From Papio anubis (lineage: Eukaryota; Chordata; Mammalia; Primates; Cercopithecidae), in assembly GCF_008728515.1 (NCBI RefSeq), contig NC_044984.1, positions 90,753,181-90,817,180 of the forward strand: a stretch of 64,000 nucleotides of DNA, read 5' to 3'. Positions 1-12,310 of this stretch are shown in pieces. Both the position numbers and the translations under genes were made by a program. Position 1 is the first letter of the stretch; each line of letters starts with the position of its first letter. Below the pieces are notes generated by a model. That model ran no database searches and was not told the origin of the DNA. It saw nothing but the letters and a program-made list of their open reading frames with translations.

Positions 1-20
1 TAAGAAAATCAATTAATGTA

Positions 21-311
21 GCCAGGCGCGGTGGCTCACGCACGTAATCCCTGAACTTTGGGAGGCTAAGGCGGGTAGATCACCTGAGCTCAGGAGTTGG
101 AGACCAGCCTGGGCAACATGGTGAAACCCCATCTCCACTAAAAAGACAAAATTAGCCAGGCATGGTGGTGCATGCCTGTAATCCCAGCTACTCAGGAGGT
201 TGATGCTGGAGAATCGCTTAAACCCTGGAGGCGGAGGTTGCAACGAGCCGAGATTGGGCCACTGCACTTCAGCCTGGGCAACAAGAGCAAAACTCTGTCT
301 CAAAAAAAAAA
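21..311 (+). mobile_element. AluS
   Basis: Full-length dimeric Alu starting 'gccaggcgcggtggctcacg' and ending in a short A-tail. A direct repeat flanks it ('agaaaatcaattaatgta' before, 'agaaaatcaactaatgta' after), the target-site duplication of an insertion into the host L1. Confidence 0.92.
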
Positions 312-868
312 GAAAATCAACTAATGTAATACATCACACATTAGCAAAATGGAGCTAAACCACATGAACTTCTCAACTGATTTAGCCAAAAAAAAAAAAA
401 AAAAAAAAAAAAAAAGATTTTACAAAATTGAACACCCTTTCATAATAAAATCACTCAATAAACTAGGAACAGAAAGAAATTTCCTCAACATGAAAAAGCC
501 GTATATAAAAACCCACAGTTAATATCCTATTCCATGGTGACAGACTGAAAGCTTTTCTCTTAAGATAAAAAACAAGACAAAGATGCCTGCTTGCACCACT
601 TCTGTTCAACATAGTACTGGAAGTTCTAGTCAGAACAATTACGCAAGAAAAAGAAATATAAGGCAGCCAAATAGGAAAGGAAAAAGTAAAACTATCGCTA
701 TTTAGAGATGACATGATCTTATATGAAGAAAACCCTAAAGAATCCAAAAATAAAACCCTGTTAGAGCTAATAAACTAATTTCCTTAAGATATAGAAAGAA
801 AACTGCCATGATGAAATCGGTTGTATTTCTATAGGTTAGCAATGAACTACATGAAAGGGAAATTTTAC

Positions 869-1134
869 CAATACTTTGGGAGGTCGAGGCAGGCAGATCA
901 CGAGGTCAGGAGATCAAGACCATCCTGGTTAACATGGTGAAACCTCGTCTCTACTAAAAATACAAAAAATTAGCCGGGCGTGTGGCAGGCGCCTGTAGTC
1001 CCAGCTACTCGGGAGGCTGAGACAGGAGCATGGCGTGAATCTAGGAGGCAGAGCTTGCAGTGACCCGAGTTTGGGCCACTGCACTCCAGCCTGGGTGACC
1101 GAGTGAGACTCTATCTTAAAAAAAAAAAAAAAAA
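869..1134 (+). mobile_element. AluY, 5'-truncated
   Basis: Begins at the 'actttgggagg' position, lacking roughly the first 35 bases of Alu. 'Gatcacgaggtcaggagatc' and 'tggcgtgaat' are Y-type. The duplication 'agggaaatttta' flanks it (857-868 and after the A-tail at 1134), so truncation happened at insertion. Confidence 0.9.
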
Positions 1135-1426
1135 AGGGAAATTTTAAAAAGAATTAATTTAGAATAGCATCAAAAACAGTAAAACACTTAGGAATAAATT
1201 TAACCAATGCAGTGACAGACTCATATGCTGAAAATTATAAAATATTGTTGAACAAAATTAAAGAAACCTAAATAAATGAAAGTATATCTCATACTCATGG
1301 ATTGGAAGATTTAATATTAGTAAGATGTCAACAGTATCCAAATGATCTATAGATTTAATGCAATCTCTATCAAAATTCCAATGGTGCTCTTTTGCGGAAA
1401 AAGAACATAGTCTAAAATTTGTTTCA

Positions 1427-1513
1427 GTTTACAATGAGCTATGATTATGCCACTGCACTCCAGCCTAGGTGATAGTGGGATCCTGTCTCAAATTAAAAAA
1501 AAAAAAAAAAAAA
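1427..1513 (+). mobile_element. Alu right-arm fragment
   Basis: Only the 3' end of an Alu ('gccactgcactccagcctag' through 'gtctcaa' and an A-run) remains inside the L1. Confidence 0.8.
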
Positions 1514-2860
1514 GGAAGAAGATGATATCCAAAATTTATATGGAATTCCAAGGAACTTTGAATAGTTTTGAACTATAAGAACAAAGGTGGAGGTCTCATC
1601 TGTCTTCATTTCAAGACTTAATAAAAAGATAAAAAGCTACAATAATCAAAACATTATGGTATTGGCGTAAGAATAGATATACAGACCAACAGAATAGAAT
1701 TGAGAGCCCAAACACAGACTCTAACACCTAATTTTTGACAAAGATGCCAGGACCAAATAGGGAAGGGGCAGTTTATTCAGCAAATTGTGCTGGGAAAACT
1801 GGATGTTTTCATGTAAAAGAGTGAAAGTGGACCATTACCTTACACCATGTACAAGAGTTAACTCAAAATGGATCAAAGGCCTAAATATAAGAGTTAAAAC
1901 TATAAAACCCTTAGAAGAAATAATCCTGATGTTGGATTTCACAATGATTTCTTAAATATGACACCAAAGGCACAGGCAACAACAAAAAAAGACCCCCCAA
2001 AAAATTGGACTTTAAATTTAAAATGATAGTAAAGAGAGTGAAACAACCCACACAATGGGATAAAATACTTGCAAATCATATATCTGATAAGAGTTTAATA
2101 TCCAGAAAGAACTGCTACAACTCAACAACAAAAAACAAACACCCAATTTAAAAATGGGTAAAGGCTTTGAATGTACATTGCACCAAAGATATACCAATGG
2201 CCTATAAGCACATAAAAAGATGCTCAACAGTATTACTCACTGGAGAAATGCAAACCAAAACCACTATGAGATACCACCTCATACCCACTAGGATGGCTAT
2301 TATCAAACAGAAAGCAGTGTCAGTGAGGATGTGGACAAACCGGAACACTGATGCAACTGTAAAATGGTGTAGCCATTGTGAAAAACTGGAAGTTCCTCAA
2401 AAAACTAAACACAGAATAATCATATGATCCAGTAATTCTACTCCTAGGGATATACAAAAAAAAAAAAAGAAAAAGAAAAACTGAAAACAGGGACTCAAAT
2501 AGATACTTGTATACCAATGTTAATGGAAGCATTATTCACAACAGCCAAAAGGTGAAAACAACCTGCCAATCAACGGATAAACAAAATGTGGCATATATAT
2601 ACAATGTCATAAAAAGAAATGAAGTTCTGACATATGATACAACATAGATGAGCCTTGAGAACATTATGCTAAGGGAACTAAGTCAGACACAAAATGACAA
2701 ATATTGTATAATTCTACTTATATGAAAAAGCTCTAGAAATAGTTGTGATGGTTACACAAAATTTTGATTTTAATTGTCATTGAACTTTATGCTTAAAAAT
2801 AACTAAAATGGTAAATTTTGTTACGTATATTTTACCACAATAAAAAAAAATTAACTATTG

Positions 2861-5230
2861 TGTTAGCAGGCATTTATATCAGTTTTCCACCAAGCCTAAA
2901 TATGGCCAATATTTCATTTGAGTGGAGCTTTACTGAAAGAATTGGCTAAATAATTTCAATATGACCTATACCAATTATGCTGAACACAACAGAGTATACC
3001 AGGATTAGTGCTTCATGGTTATGATGTAGACGCTCACACAAGACTGTTGTTGCTCCCAGCTTAACAATAAGAACGAGCCAGACAAATTATAAAATCATAG
3101 TTTTTTAAACTCAGAAAGCTGAGGATGCAAAGAAAATAAATCAACTAAATTCTAGAGGAACAAGCCCTTTCTGGAAAAAGAAAACAGGGCTGGGATCATG
3201 GTGAAAGGAGAAGTGAACCTGCAACAGCAGGGGGAAACTAGCCAACTTTTAACAGACTTTTCAAGGGGAACATGGGGGCTAGCAAGATAGGTTAAAATCT
3301 CAGACGCCTCATTCACAAAGCAAATCTGCACTTTCCTAACAGGATCCCTTCCAAGCATTGAAGCTGAATAAAGGAAGGTGAGGCGATGGGACCACCGAAT
3401 GCTGGGGACAAGGCCGGAGAGCTGAGAGAAACCCCTGTTCAAGTGGCACAGGGCCTTCACTAAGTGCAAGGTCATGCCTGCCAAAGGAAGGTGGCAGGGT
3501 ATTAGTTCAGCACTCTCTCCAGAGGTGAGTACTGAAGCCAGAAGTGGGTCTAAAGAAAAAAAAAAAAACATGTCCCAGCTGCTCAAAATGCCAACAGCTG
3601 GGCTGTGAAAGAGAGGGATCTCCCACAGTACAACAAACTGGGCTATAAAGGCTGGGGTGGGCTATAAAGGATGGCGAGATTTCCTGAATCAAACAGGTGC
3701 TCAGATCCCAAACTCTAACAAAGGGAGTGTCCTCATTCTGCCTTCACAACATGTGATACCAGTGGTAAAACTGCAACAAGGTCCCATCCCAAACTGAACC
3801 GGCTCAGCCCCTAACACTAGTGACCTGAAAGAATACTTCAGTCAGTACTGTCCTTTTTCACAATGTCTGACAGCAAATAAAAAATTAGAGACCAAGAAAC
3901 AGAAAAATGTGACCCAAACAAGAGCAAAAATGTAATATGAAGTTTCTCAGGGACAACATTTCAAATTACAGCTCTTCTGCTACTCAAATAGATGATAATT
4001 TTTTAAAGTATTAGAGTTTATGAAATAGTTTAATTGGATCAGACACAGGTTTTTGGGAATGAATACTGTTTGTTTTCCCATATAAGGTATTAAAAGTGGT
4101 GTACAGAATTCATACATCATAGAAACCACCTGTCCCACTACTATCAATAGTTTGGTCAAATCTGGAAAGCTAAATCTAATAAAGTAGAAAAACTATAAAA
4201 TTTTGCAGAGACTTTCAATATACTAATAAGTACTATTGATGCTCCAAATGTATTTGGCCACGTATTATCAATGATACTTTTAACACTTTACAAAACCTAA
4301 TGTTCAAAAAAACATACATAAATACATTCACATGAATTCCATCAGGCCACACATGCTGTTTCATAGGCTGTTTTCCCATCAAGTATTACATTTCAGCTAC
4401 TTCCCCTCAACTATTTTATGGAGATCCATTTATGTAAATAAATGTAGCTATGCATCATCTTTCTAAATGGATGTTTACTATTCCATTGTATGGCTATACC
4501 ATGTAGCAGAAATGTCTTATTCCAGTTTCATCATAAAGATATTAAGACAGACATGGTGAGATTTAATAAAAGTAATAAATTTTACTCCTTCATCAAGAAC
4601 ATTCTTAAGTGAAACTGTTTCTGTTTTTTTCCCTGTATGTGTGAAGCAAAGAATGCCACTGCCATGATTTTGAAATAAGGAACCAGAAGAAGTTTTACAC
4701 ACATTGCATGTGTACCACCAGGGCAAATGTCAACAGAGTTTAAAAGGCAGGGGGGCCAATATTTTAGTATTATGAAAATTAAGTTTTGACCTTGTGGGCT
4801 TTCTGAAAGTGTCTCAGGATCACAAATCACACTGTGAGATTTGCTAGGTTAGTTTCCCAAGCTGAATTTCAGTTCACCTGTCTTAGTAAACTGAACATTA
4901 ATAATTCAATAAGAAATGTAATGGCTAGTAATAATAGTAACCATAATCAAAATTACTAATGGCTGAGCACAGGAAGGTAAGTTTGGGGGAAAAAAGTAAA
5001 TTAAGGATCGAATCTATTGGAACAAATTTAATCTAGAACTCAGAAAAAAAGTCAATGTTTAAAGTGTGAGTCTGAGAGCTGCACTTATATAAAACCAACT
5101 GAAGCCAGGAAGGGTATGTGTAACAAGAGGGAAGGTCAGAAACTTAAGGAATGCTTATAGTTAACAAGTAGACGAGTAAGAAGAGTAATCAATGCTGTTC
5201 CAAACAGAATGGACAGAGACACCAATTCTG
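2861..5230. other. No recognised gene or repeat
   Basis: No Alu and no transposon I can name. The 3040-3850 part is richer in GC than its flanks and has a 144-codon minus-strand open frame (3152-3586) with no family resemblance I recognise. The rest is AT-rich intron-like DNA. An unrecognised ancient repeat could lie here. Confidence 0.5.
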
Positions 5231-5234
5231 ACAA

Positions 5235-5400
5235 CTGAAGAAACATTAGAGACAACCTGGGCCAAACAATTTATTTTATGATTAAAGAAACAGAGCCTGA
5301 AGAGGCTCAAAACAGTGAAGTGATCTGGCCAAGCCTCTGAGAGAGTCAGATCTTAAAATTTCACCTTTGGGATCCCAACTTAACTTTCTTTCCACAGTAG
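5235..5400 (-). mobile_element. Probable MIR fragment
   Basis: Reads like the MIR core in reverse: an 'attaaagaaacagagcctgaag' segment followed by 'gaagtgatctggccaagcct', corresponding to the MIR 'gaggaaactgaggc ... aagtaacttgcccaaggtca' block. Diverged; assignment by pattern only. Confidence 0.5.
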
Positions 5401-5724
5401 CACATTTCCAGAGTTAGGAAGCAACTCTTTTACCTGCTAACTACTGAAGAATTAAAATCTAGCATGAGAGACAGATTTCAAGAAGAAAATAGCACATGTA
5501 TCTCTACTCCTTCAAACTCTGCTCTCCTTGCAGTCTTCACTATGGCAATAAATGGATGGTAACTATAGTCTAACATTTGCTCTTTCCTTTTCTCACATTC
5601 CACAATCAATGTATCACCAAAGCCTTCAAAATGTATCCAGAGTCTGACCACGTGAACTGCTAAAATCCTGATCTAAGCCCAGTCTCATCATCTCTTAGAT
5701 TAGAATTTAACATTTAGAGCATCC

Positions 5725-6027
5725 CACTGGGCATGGTGGCTCACATCTGTAATCCCAGTGACTCGAGAGGCTGAGGTGGGAGAACTGTTTGAGGCCAAGA
5801 GTTCCGAGACCAGCCTGCGCAACATAGTGAGACCCCTTCTCTTAAAAAAAAAAATTAAAAATTAGCCAGGCAGGGTGGCACGTGTCTGAAGTTCCAGCTA
5901 CTCAGGAGGCTGAGAGAGAAGGATTACTTGAGCCCAGAAGTTTGAGACTGCAGTGAGCTCTGATCTCGCCACTGCACTCCAGCCTGGTAATAAGAGTGAG
6001 ACCCCAACTCTTAAGAAAAAAAATTCA
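5725..6027 (+). mobile_element. AluJ
   Basis: Full-length dimer with J-type positions ('gcaacatagtgagacc', 'gcccagaagtttgag'). Imperfect flanking copies of 'attyagagcatcc' fit an old target duplication inside L2. Confidence 0.88.
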
Positions 6028-6538
6028 AGCATCCTAACTGGTCTTACTGCTCCCACCCCAACACCTCTGCTCTCCCTGCCCCACTGCCCATAGTGTATTT
6101 CTATATAGCAGCCAGAGAAAACATATTAAATTATAAATAACATAATCACTCTTCTTCAAAACCCTACAATGACTGGCACTTACTCAACAGTTAAACCCAA
6201 AGTTCTTAAATGGCTTATGAGGTCCTCTTAAGCCTCATAAGTGGCCTGTCTGCCAATCTCCTTTTTAACCTCATTTTCTGCCATTCCACTCCTACCCACT
6301 CCACCATAGCAGCGCAGTCTCTGCTGTTTCTTTTTTTGCACTTGCCCTTCCTCTGCTTGGAATGCATTTTCTCCAAGATGTTAATGGCTCATTTCCTTAT
6401 TTCCTTTTAGGTTCTACTCAAATATCACTTCCCCGGTCACCTTATACAAAACAGTGAGAACTCTACACCCAGCTAACACTGTATTCCCCTTAACTGCTTT
6501 AATTTTCTCCACAGTCTTGCTAACATTCTATATTGGTC

Positions 6539-6837
6539 CTTTTTTTTTTTTTTTGGAGACAGAGTCTCACTCTGTTATGCAGTCTGGAGTGCAATGGTGC
6601 AATCTCGGCTCACTGCAACCCCTGCCTCCTGGGTTCAAGCAATTCTCCTGCCTCAGGCTCCGGAGTAGCTGGGACTACAGGCACGTGCTACCATGCCTAC
6701 CTAATTTTTTCTGTATTTTTAGTAGAGATGGGGTTTCACCATGTTGGCCAGGACGGACTCAATCTCTTGACCTTGTGATCTGCCCGCCTCAGCCTCCCAA
6801 AGTGCTGGAATTACAGGCGTGAGCCAACACGCCCAGC
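6539..6837 (-). mobile_element. AluY
   Basis: Reverse-oriented full-length Alu; 'ctcttgaccttgtgatctgc' is Y/Sc-type. Exact 11-bp duplication 'ctatattggtc' at 6528-6538 and 6838-6848. Confidence 0.92.
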
Positions 6838-7440
6838 CTATATTGGTCTATTGTTGATCCCCTCCACCAGAATGTGGTCTCCTTAAGAACAGGGAATTAA
6901 TATATTTTGCTCATTATTGTATTCTCAGCATTTAGAACAAATCCTGGCACTCAACAAGTACTCATAAATACCTACAACAGAATGAATGAATGATAGCAAA
7001 TACTAATATAGTATTAGAGAGTACTCATCTTTTTTGACTTAGGTGCTGTCTCCCTTACTGAAGTCAATCTATTGACTGGCAAAGTTTCTGATCACTGTCT
7101 CACAAACTGCTGTGCTTAGATTTTCTCCGATATGTTAAAGAGTATTATTTGTTCATTTCAACAAACATTCACACAGAGGCCCTATCATGTCCCCAGCAAT
7201 ATGAGGCATTGAGGGCAAAAAGATAAAATATTAACTCTGTTAATATTACTTAGTCTTGGGAGGTGTTATATCATTTTCAGAAAGAAGTTATTCTGCAAAT
7301 GAGTGAAACTCCAAGATAATAACAATAAATGTTTTCATAATTATTTCAAAGGCCAAAAATTCAAATAATAGCACACATACTCAAAATGAACTTTACATGA
7401 AAATTGTTTGAGTCATGTGAGAACATATATAAAATTTATT

Positions 7441-7704
7441 TATTTTGAGACAGGATCTCACTTTGTCACCCAGGCTGGAGTGCAGTGACGGGATCATGGC
7501 TCACTGAAGCCTCCACTGCCCGGGCTCAAGCAATCCTTTTGCCTCAGCCCCCTAAGTTGCTGGGACTTACAGGTACGCACCATCACACCTAGCTAATATT
7601 TGTTTTCGTAGAGATGGAGTTTTGAACTCCTGAACTCAAGCAATCCTCCCACCTGGGCCTCCCAAAGTGCTAGGATTACAGGCATGAGTTACTGCGCTAA
7701 GCCT
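7441..7704 (-). mobile_element. AluJ
   Basis: Old reverse Alu ('gagacaggatctcactttgt ... tactgcgctaagcc') with many substitutions and a small deletion after 'gtagagatggag'. Confidence 0.87.
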
Positions 7705-8313
7705 TAACATTTAATTGGCTGCCTCTATTAAGCTTGTAGAGATCAAGACATTATAGTTCACTATATTTGAACCCCTACATGAAATGACATCCCTACCCAT
7801 TACCTCCCGAGTTCAGTAAGAACTTAGACAAAAATAACCAGTAGCTGAGAAGCTTCGAGCAGGTTTATTAAGGTTGTTTCTCAACACCATCATTTGTATA
7901 AATAATCCCTTAGATCCCTCTGACTTTCACAAGATAATATTTTCCAACTGAAACTTATTTTCATTATTTTCTTTAAACATATTTTTGTATACATTGTTGG
8001 GCAATAAATTAAAATTCAAAATTTAATTAAAATCTGACTTAAATGTCACTCAGAATGTAAGTATTTCCATCATGAATGATAAATTGATTTGTAGATGATA
8101 AATCCCCACAGAAAGGGCATTTGTTTTAAACAGCTGTTCAGTTTGAGAGACTTCAGAAAGTGATCTATTAATGTCATCTGATGCTTTTGATAATAATGGT
8201 TTTACTCAGAACAGAACCAAGAGAACAATTGTAACCACTTGAGGTAGTGCCTCATTTTGATTTACAAATGGTTATATACAAAAGAGAAAAAAAGCCCATT
8301 AAAAGGAAGCTCA
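7705..8313. other. AT-rich intergenic/intronic DNA
   Basis: No coding potential, RNA gene or identifiable repeat seen. Confidence 0.5.
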
Positions 8314-8606
8314 GGCCAGGCACTGTGGCTCATGGCTATAATTCCAGCACTTTGGGAGGCTGAGGCAGGAGCATCTCAAGGCCAGGAGTTTGAGACCAGC
8401 CTAGGCAATACAGTGAGATCCTCAATTCTACAAAAAAATATTTAAAAAGAGCCAGATGTGGTGTCATGTGCCTATAGTCCTAGCAACTTAGGAAGCTGAG
8501 GCAGGAGGATCACATGAGTCCAGGAGTTTAAGGCTGCAGTGAGCTATGACTGCACTCCAACCTGGGAGACAAAGGGACACCCTGACTCAAAAAATAAACA
8601 AAAACA
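8314..8606 (+). mobile_element. AluJ
   Basis: Starts 'ggccaggcactgtggctcat'. A-rich linker 'caaaaaaatatttaaaaaga' lies between arms; J-type 'aggagtttaaggctgcagtg'. Tail 'aaaaaataaacaaaaac'. Confidence 0.88.
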
Positions 8607-8989
8607 GGAGAGACGAGAAGGCACTTATTTTACATCTCAGTTATGTGATGAACACTCCTATTCATGAGCTTGCATATAAGTAATGTATTTCTCAAAGTAC
8701 AACTACAGAAAGGTTATAGTAGACTACTGATAATTCTGAGATTCAAATGACCCTACCTAGTCATTTGAAAACCAACCTTTTTAAATGATAAAGCAAGCAC
8801 TGAGAGGTTGCATCGCTGGGCTGTACATGCCCTACCTTCTCTGTGAGAGCAATCCAGCTTATTTTATCTGGTGAAAAGTTAACTAGTAATATTATTAGGC
8901 CAGTAAATTCAAATTCTTCCTGAGAAAGGTATCCTGAGATTTTAACCCTGGGTACATAACCAAGAAAAACTGTAACACATTTACCCAAA

Positions 8990-9480
8990 AATATGAACAG
9001 AAATGATCACAACAACATGTCTGTAATAGCATAATACCAGAAACAACCTAAATGTCTATTACAGACAGGATAATAGATAAAAAATTATGGTAATTCACAG
9101 AATGGAATATTATACAGCAGTGAAAATGAATGAACTACAACCACATGCAATAAGGACGAATATTAGTAATGTCATCTTTAACAAAAAGTCCCAGAAGACT
9201 ACATTTAGTATTTTTCATAAAAAAAACACAATATATTTATTGTTTAGGTAAACTATATATAATACTTTCTAAAAATACAAAGGATTAAAATAAAGTTTAT
9301 GATGATAGTTACCAATTAGGGAGAGGCAAGGAGAAGAGCACATAAAAAGTTAAGTTACTGACAATATTTAAGAAGTTGGGTTCACAGATATTAATTATTT
9401 TATTGCTGTATAACTATATACACACAGATATGCAGATTATGCAGGGACCAATGAGGATCCTGTCATAAGCCCAGAATTAT
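8990..9480 (+). mobile_element. Old LINE-1 3' fragment
   Basis: Motifs typical of ancient L1 3' ends: 'gcataataccagaaacaacc', 'aatggaatattatacagcag', 'gaatgaactacaaccacatg' and later 'gatagttaccaattaggga'. No open frame. Confidence 0.65.
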
Positions 9481-9672
9481 GATTAACAAAATTCTGTGCA
9501 AAGTTGTTAAAAAAAAAAAGTTTAGGGAAAAAAGAATAAGAACAGAAGCATAATTAAAAAGTAAAAGTAGATTTTAAGAGAGTAAGTGAAATGTATACAT
9601 ATATTTATTTACCTGTTTCTTACTAAGTGTGCAAGGTGAAATATTTTGATAATAAAAAGGATAATAAACAGG

Positions 9673-9995
9673 GGCCGGGCACATGGCTCACATCTGTAAT
9701 CTGAGTACTTTGGAAGGCCGAGGCAGGCGGATCACCTGAGGTCAGGAGTTTGAGACCAGCCTGGCCAACATGGAGAAACCCCATCTCTAGTAAAAATACA
9801 AAACAAAGTAGCCAGGTGTGGTGGCACACACCTGTAACCCCAGCTACTTGGGAGGCTGAGGCAGGAGAATGGCTTGAGCCTAGGTGGTAGAGGCTGTAGT
9901 GAGCTGAGATCAAGCCACTGCACTCCAGCCTGGGTGACAGAGTGAGACTCAGTCTCCACACTCCCTGCCCACACCGACCGCCAAAAAAAAAAAAA
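9673..9995 (+). mobile_element. AluS with unusual C-rich 3' tail
   Basis: Dimeric Alu starting 'ggccgggcacatggctcaca'. Between 'actcagtctc' and the A-tail sits about 26 nt of C-rich sequence ('cactccctgcccacaccgac') instead of a plain A-run. The similar sequence 'aaggata' flanks both sides. Confidence 0.88.
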
Positions 9996-10480
9996 GGATA
10001 TATGGCTAGAGTCAAAAGAGCGAATTTCTTTTTTCCAGACCTGCCACTAGGTAACTGTATATTCTCAACAGATGACTTTCCAAAACTGACTGGTCAGATG
10101 GCTTTTTTTTTTCTTCCTGAAACAAATGGCCTATATCTGACATCATCAGGTACAAAATTTGATGTCATCGGGTATGAAATTTGTTCTCTTTTGGAAGATG
10201 TATCATTCCATTCTTGGCTCCCCTTCGTTTCTTGGCCCACCAACATATCTAACACCTGCTACTATTTGACCCACAAATAAAGCACCTAACTAATCATTCC
10301 AGCAGATTCTCTTCATAATTTATACAGATTATTATAACCACTAAGGACAAACATGAAGCTACACACACCATGGGAGAACAACTGTTTTTATCTGAGATGT
10401 GTTTATTTGAGAAATATTCCTTTAAAGAAGACATATTAATTGATACCAACTGTAGCAGTCAGATTTGACTAGGTTATAAT
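9996..10480. other. No recognised feature
   Basis: Alu-free, moderately AT-rich. A 112-codon plus frame begins in the preceding Alu tail and is not supported as a gene. Confidence 0.45.
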
Positions 10481-10775
10481 AACCAAGATTTTATTATCTT
10501 TCATGTTATACATCCACTGAGCACTGACTAGAGGCTCTGCTCCAAGTCTTCAAGGATCTAGGGTGAAGGAGCTGCCACTATGGCAAGAGGATAAACAGTG
10601 GCAAAGTACTACCTATACAAACTCACTCTTAAAGTGTCCATCTATGGGTATTATACATTACTTTTGCTCAGATTTCATTGGCTAAATCAGGTCACACGGC
10701 CATGCCTAATTTCAAGTAGGCAGCAATTCCTATCATATTCCCAAGAAAAAGAATATATCTAAACAATTTTCACAA
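10481..10775. repeat. Probable ancient dispersed repeat, family unassigned
   Basis: 'gagcactgactagaggctct', 'ggagctgccactatggcaag' and 'cattggctaaatcaggtcac' resemble phrases that recur in old mammalian repeats. A related 'gattggctagggcctggaca' occurs at about 61173. I cannot name the family. Confidence 0.35.
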
Positions 10776-11940
10776 TTTCACAACATTTTGGCATGTGAAG
10801 ACAAACACTATATTAATTAGCATACTATGATGTATTAAAATTCAAGAGTAAACAAAAATAAACACAATTTCTTAAAAAGATTTATACTATAAAACTCAAA
10901 CAGCAAAAAAAGTAAAGGTTTAAACCAAATCCCCATCAAAATTCTGAAAGATAGAAAACAAATTATCTACATCCCTTAACAAGTACATAGAAATTTCAAA
11001 GACATATTTACTTTTTCCTCTAAAAATCCACATAAAGTAAACTAAGACATTCAAGCTATCCATAGTTAGTCGACAAATCTCCACTATAAAGGAAATAAAG
11101 CAGGAATAGACATAGTAATTATAAATTTGTTTAATTATACTTAGGGGAAGGTAACCTACACTAAAAGGTATTAAGGCAGAAATGACACGGGGGGCTATAA
11201 CATGCACTATGATGGGGGAAGCGGTCTGGAAGGGTATACAGGCCAAGGTGACCCCACTAAATAATGGAGAGGAAAGTATACTGTAATCAAAATATCTAGA
11301 AGTCTTAGAAACTCTCAGCGTGACTCTGCATCCAGCATACATTTAGGTACTAATGAAGAAATTACACTGAAGGAAACAGGGTTCACCCTACAAGCGCATT
11401 GGAGGTGGAAGAGATGATGGGCAGAGGCCTGATCATTTGAAAGGTATCTTGACTGATAGATTTACATTCTTCTCTGGAACAGTTTTACAAGAGCTGGTAA
11501 GATACGCTGGTGAGAATGAGGCATATTCAATCTCGGGAACAACTGAACTAGAAAAACCTAATCAAGCCTCAGGTATGTGACTTCTGGAGGGTATCACATA
11601 ATCTTTGATACCAGGTTAAGATTTGATTTAAACATCTCATTTTCTGAAGAATTTTAGATGCCGAAAATTATCAAAATAAGATCTCTCCCTTCATCAGATA
11701 ATTTTGTCACAATTCACCTAGTTTATATGAATCTTGTGTTAGGAACTAAGGACAGAGAGACTAAAGACATCAGCACTGGCCTCAAGATGAGAAACACTAC
11801 AGAAAAGCAGACAACAGCAATGCAGTGTGATAATGACGTATACCCAGGCAGCTCTGGGACCACAGAAGACATCCAACGGGATACCGAGAACAGGGAAAGG
11901 CCAGCACACTGCAGAGGCTCAGTAGCTATTAATGTGATCT
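10776..11940. other. Unassigned DNA with two long open frames
   Basis: A 140-codon minus frame (10920-11342) and a 133-codon plus frame (11658-12059) occur in AT-rich sequence. Neither matches a family I know. The minus frame is hydrophobic and rich in I, F, V and L, as AT-rich chance frames often are. No splice or promoter context supports either. Confidence 0.4.
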
Positions 11941-11984
11941 CCGGGACTTTGGTTGGCAAAGGCCTCATATTTAGACCAGTATAT

Positions 11985-12310
11985 TACGCAGGGTTCAGTC
12001 AAGAGACAGAAACTACACCTGTAATTTTAACAGATAATTTAATAAAAGTTGCTAACTAGGAAAATTGGAGAACTGAAGAGGCAAAAAGGAGGACAAATAT
12101 CATAGACACAGTAATGCAAAAAGCAACTATCAGTACCAGAGCTGAGAGGAGCAAAGAGAAGTTGTAGGAATTACGAAAACTCAGAGGCTTGAAGAAGAAA
12201 CCCTATGAAACTGGGATCCAGACCTCTGAAAAGAAAACTACATGTCAAGAGCTTGGAGGGGGAACCCTGCAAAGCTGGAACCCAGATTTTTGAGAGGGAG
12301 GAAATGGCTA
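11985..12310. repeat. Unassigned repeat-like block with an internal near-duplication
   Basis: Starts 'gggttcagtcaagagacaga', phrasing I associate with a dispersed mammalian repeat. Contains two related copies: 'gcttgaagaagaaaccctat ... gatccagacctctg' (about 12188-12228) and 'gcttggagggggaaccctgc ... acccagatttttg' (about 12250-12291). Confidence 0.4.

Larger units (their letters stand above)
1..2860 (+). mobile_element. LINE-1 3' portion (old L1, ORF2 end plus 3'UTR), interrupted by Alus
   Basis: Broken L1 ORF2-like sequence is read on + from before the first Alu ('ccacatgaacttctcaactg', then 'caaaattgaacaccctttc') through the endonuclease/RT 3' region. The 3'UTR-like end (about 2160-2855) closes with a short A-run near 2842. 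Stop codons and indels interrupt every frame, so no ORF2 protein is possible. It is split by Alus at 21-311, 869-1134 and a fragment at 1427-1513. A 28-nt A-run (388-415) expands an A-rich L1 motif. The ORF2-to-3'UTR order is what LINE-1 is known to have; the L1M/L1PB-age class is inferred from decay. Confidence 0.85.
5500..7010 (+). mobile_element. LINE-2 (L2) 3' end, split by two Alus
   Basis: Recognisable L2 3' blocks lie in order: 'catagtgtatttctatatag', 'ccctacaatgactggc', 'gcccttcctctgcttggaat', 'tcctttttaggttctactcaaatatcac', then the terminal 'gtctccttaagaacagggaa', 'tcctggcactcaacaag' and 'aatgaatgaatg'. An AluJ (5725-6027) and an AluY (6539-6837) divide it. L2 died before primates arose, so the order of insertion is clear. 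Confidence 0.78.

Noticed and set aside
2167..2427. 86-codon plus frame
   Set aside because: L1 3' region; the residues are the usual L1-derived sequence, not a host gene.
3152..3586. 144-codon minus frame as a processed gene
   Set aside because: Residues do not resemble a protein family I know; no A-tail, no duplication, and a long A-run encodes the FFFF stretch.
6454..6822. 122-codon plus open frame
   Set aside because: Most of it is a reverse Alu (6539-6837), with L2 upstream; no gene context.
9623..10015. 130-codon minus open frame
   Set aside because: It lies almost wholly in an Alu read antisense; the LECSG/GWSQTP-type residues are the standard Alu translation.
11658..12059. 133-codon plus frame as a gene
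   Set aside because: Ends inside a repeat-like block, no Kozak-quality start with promoter context, no recognised domain.
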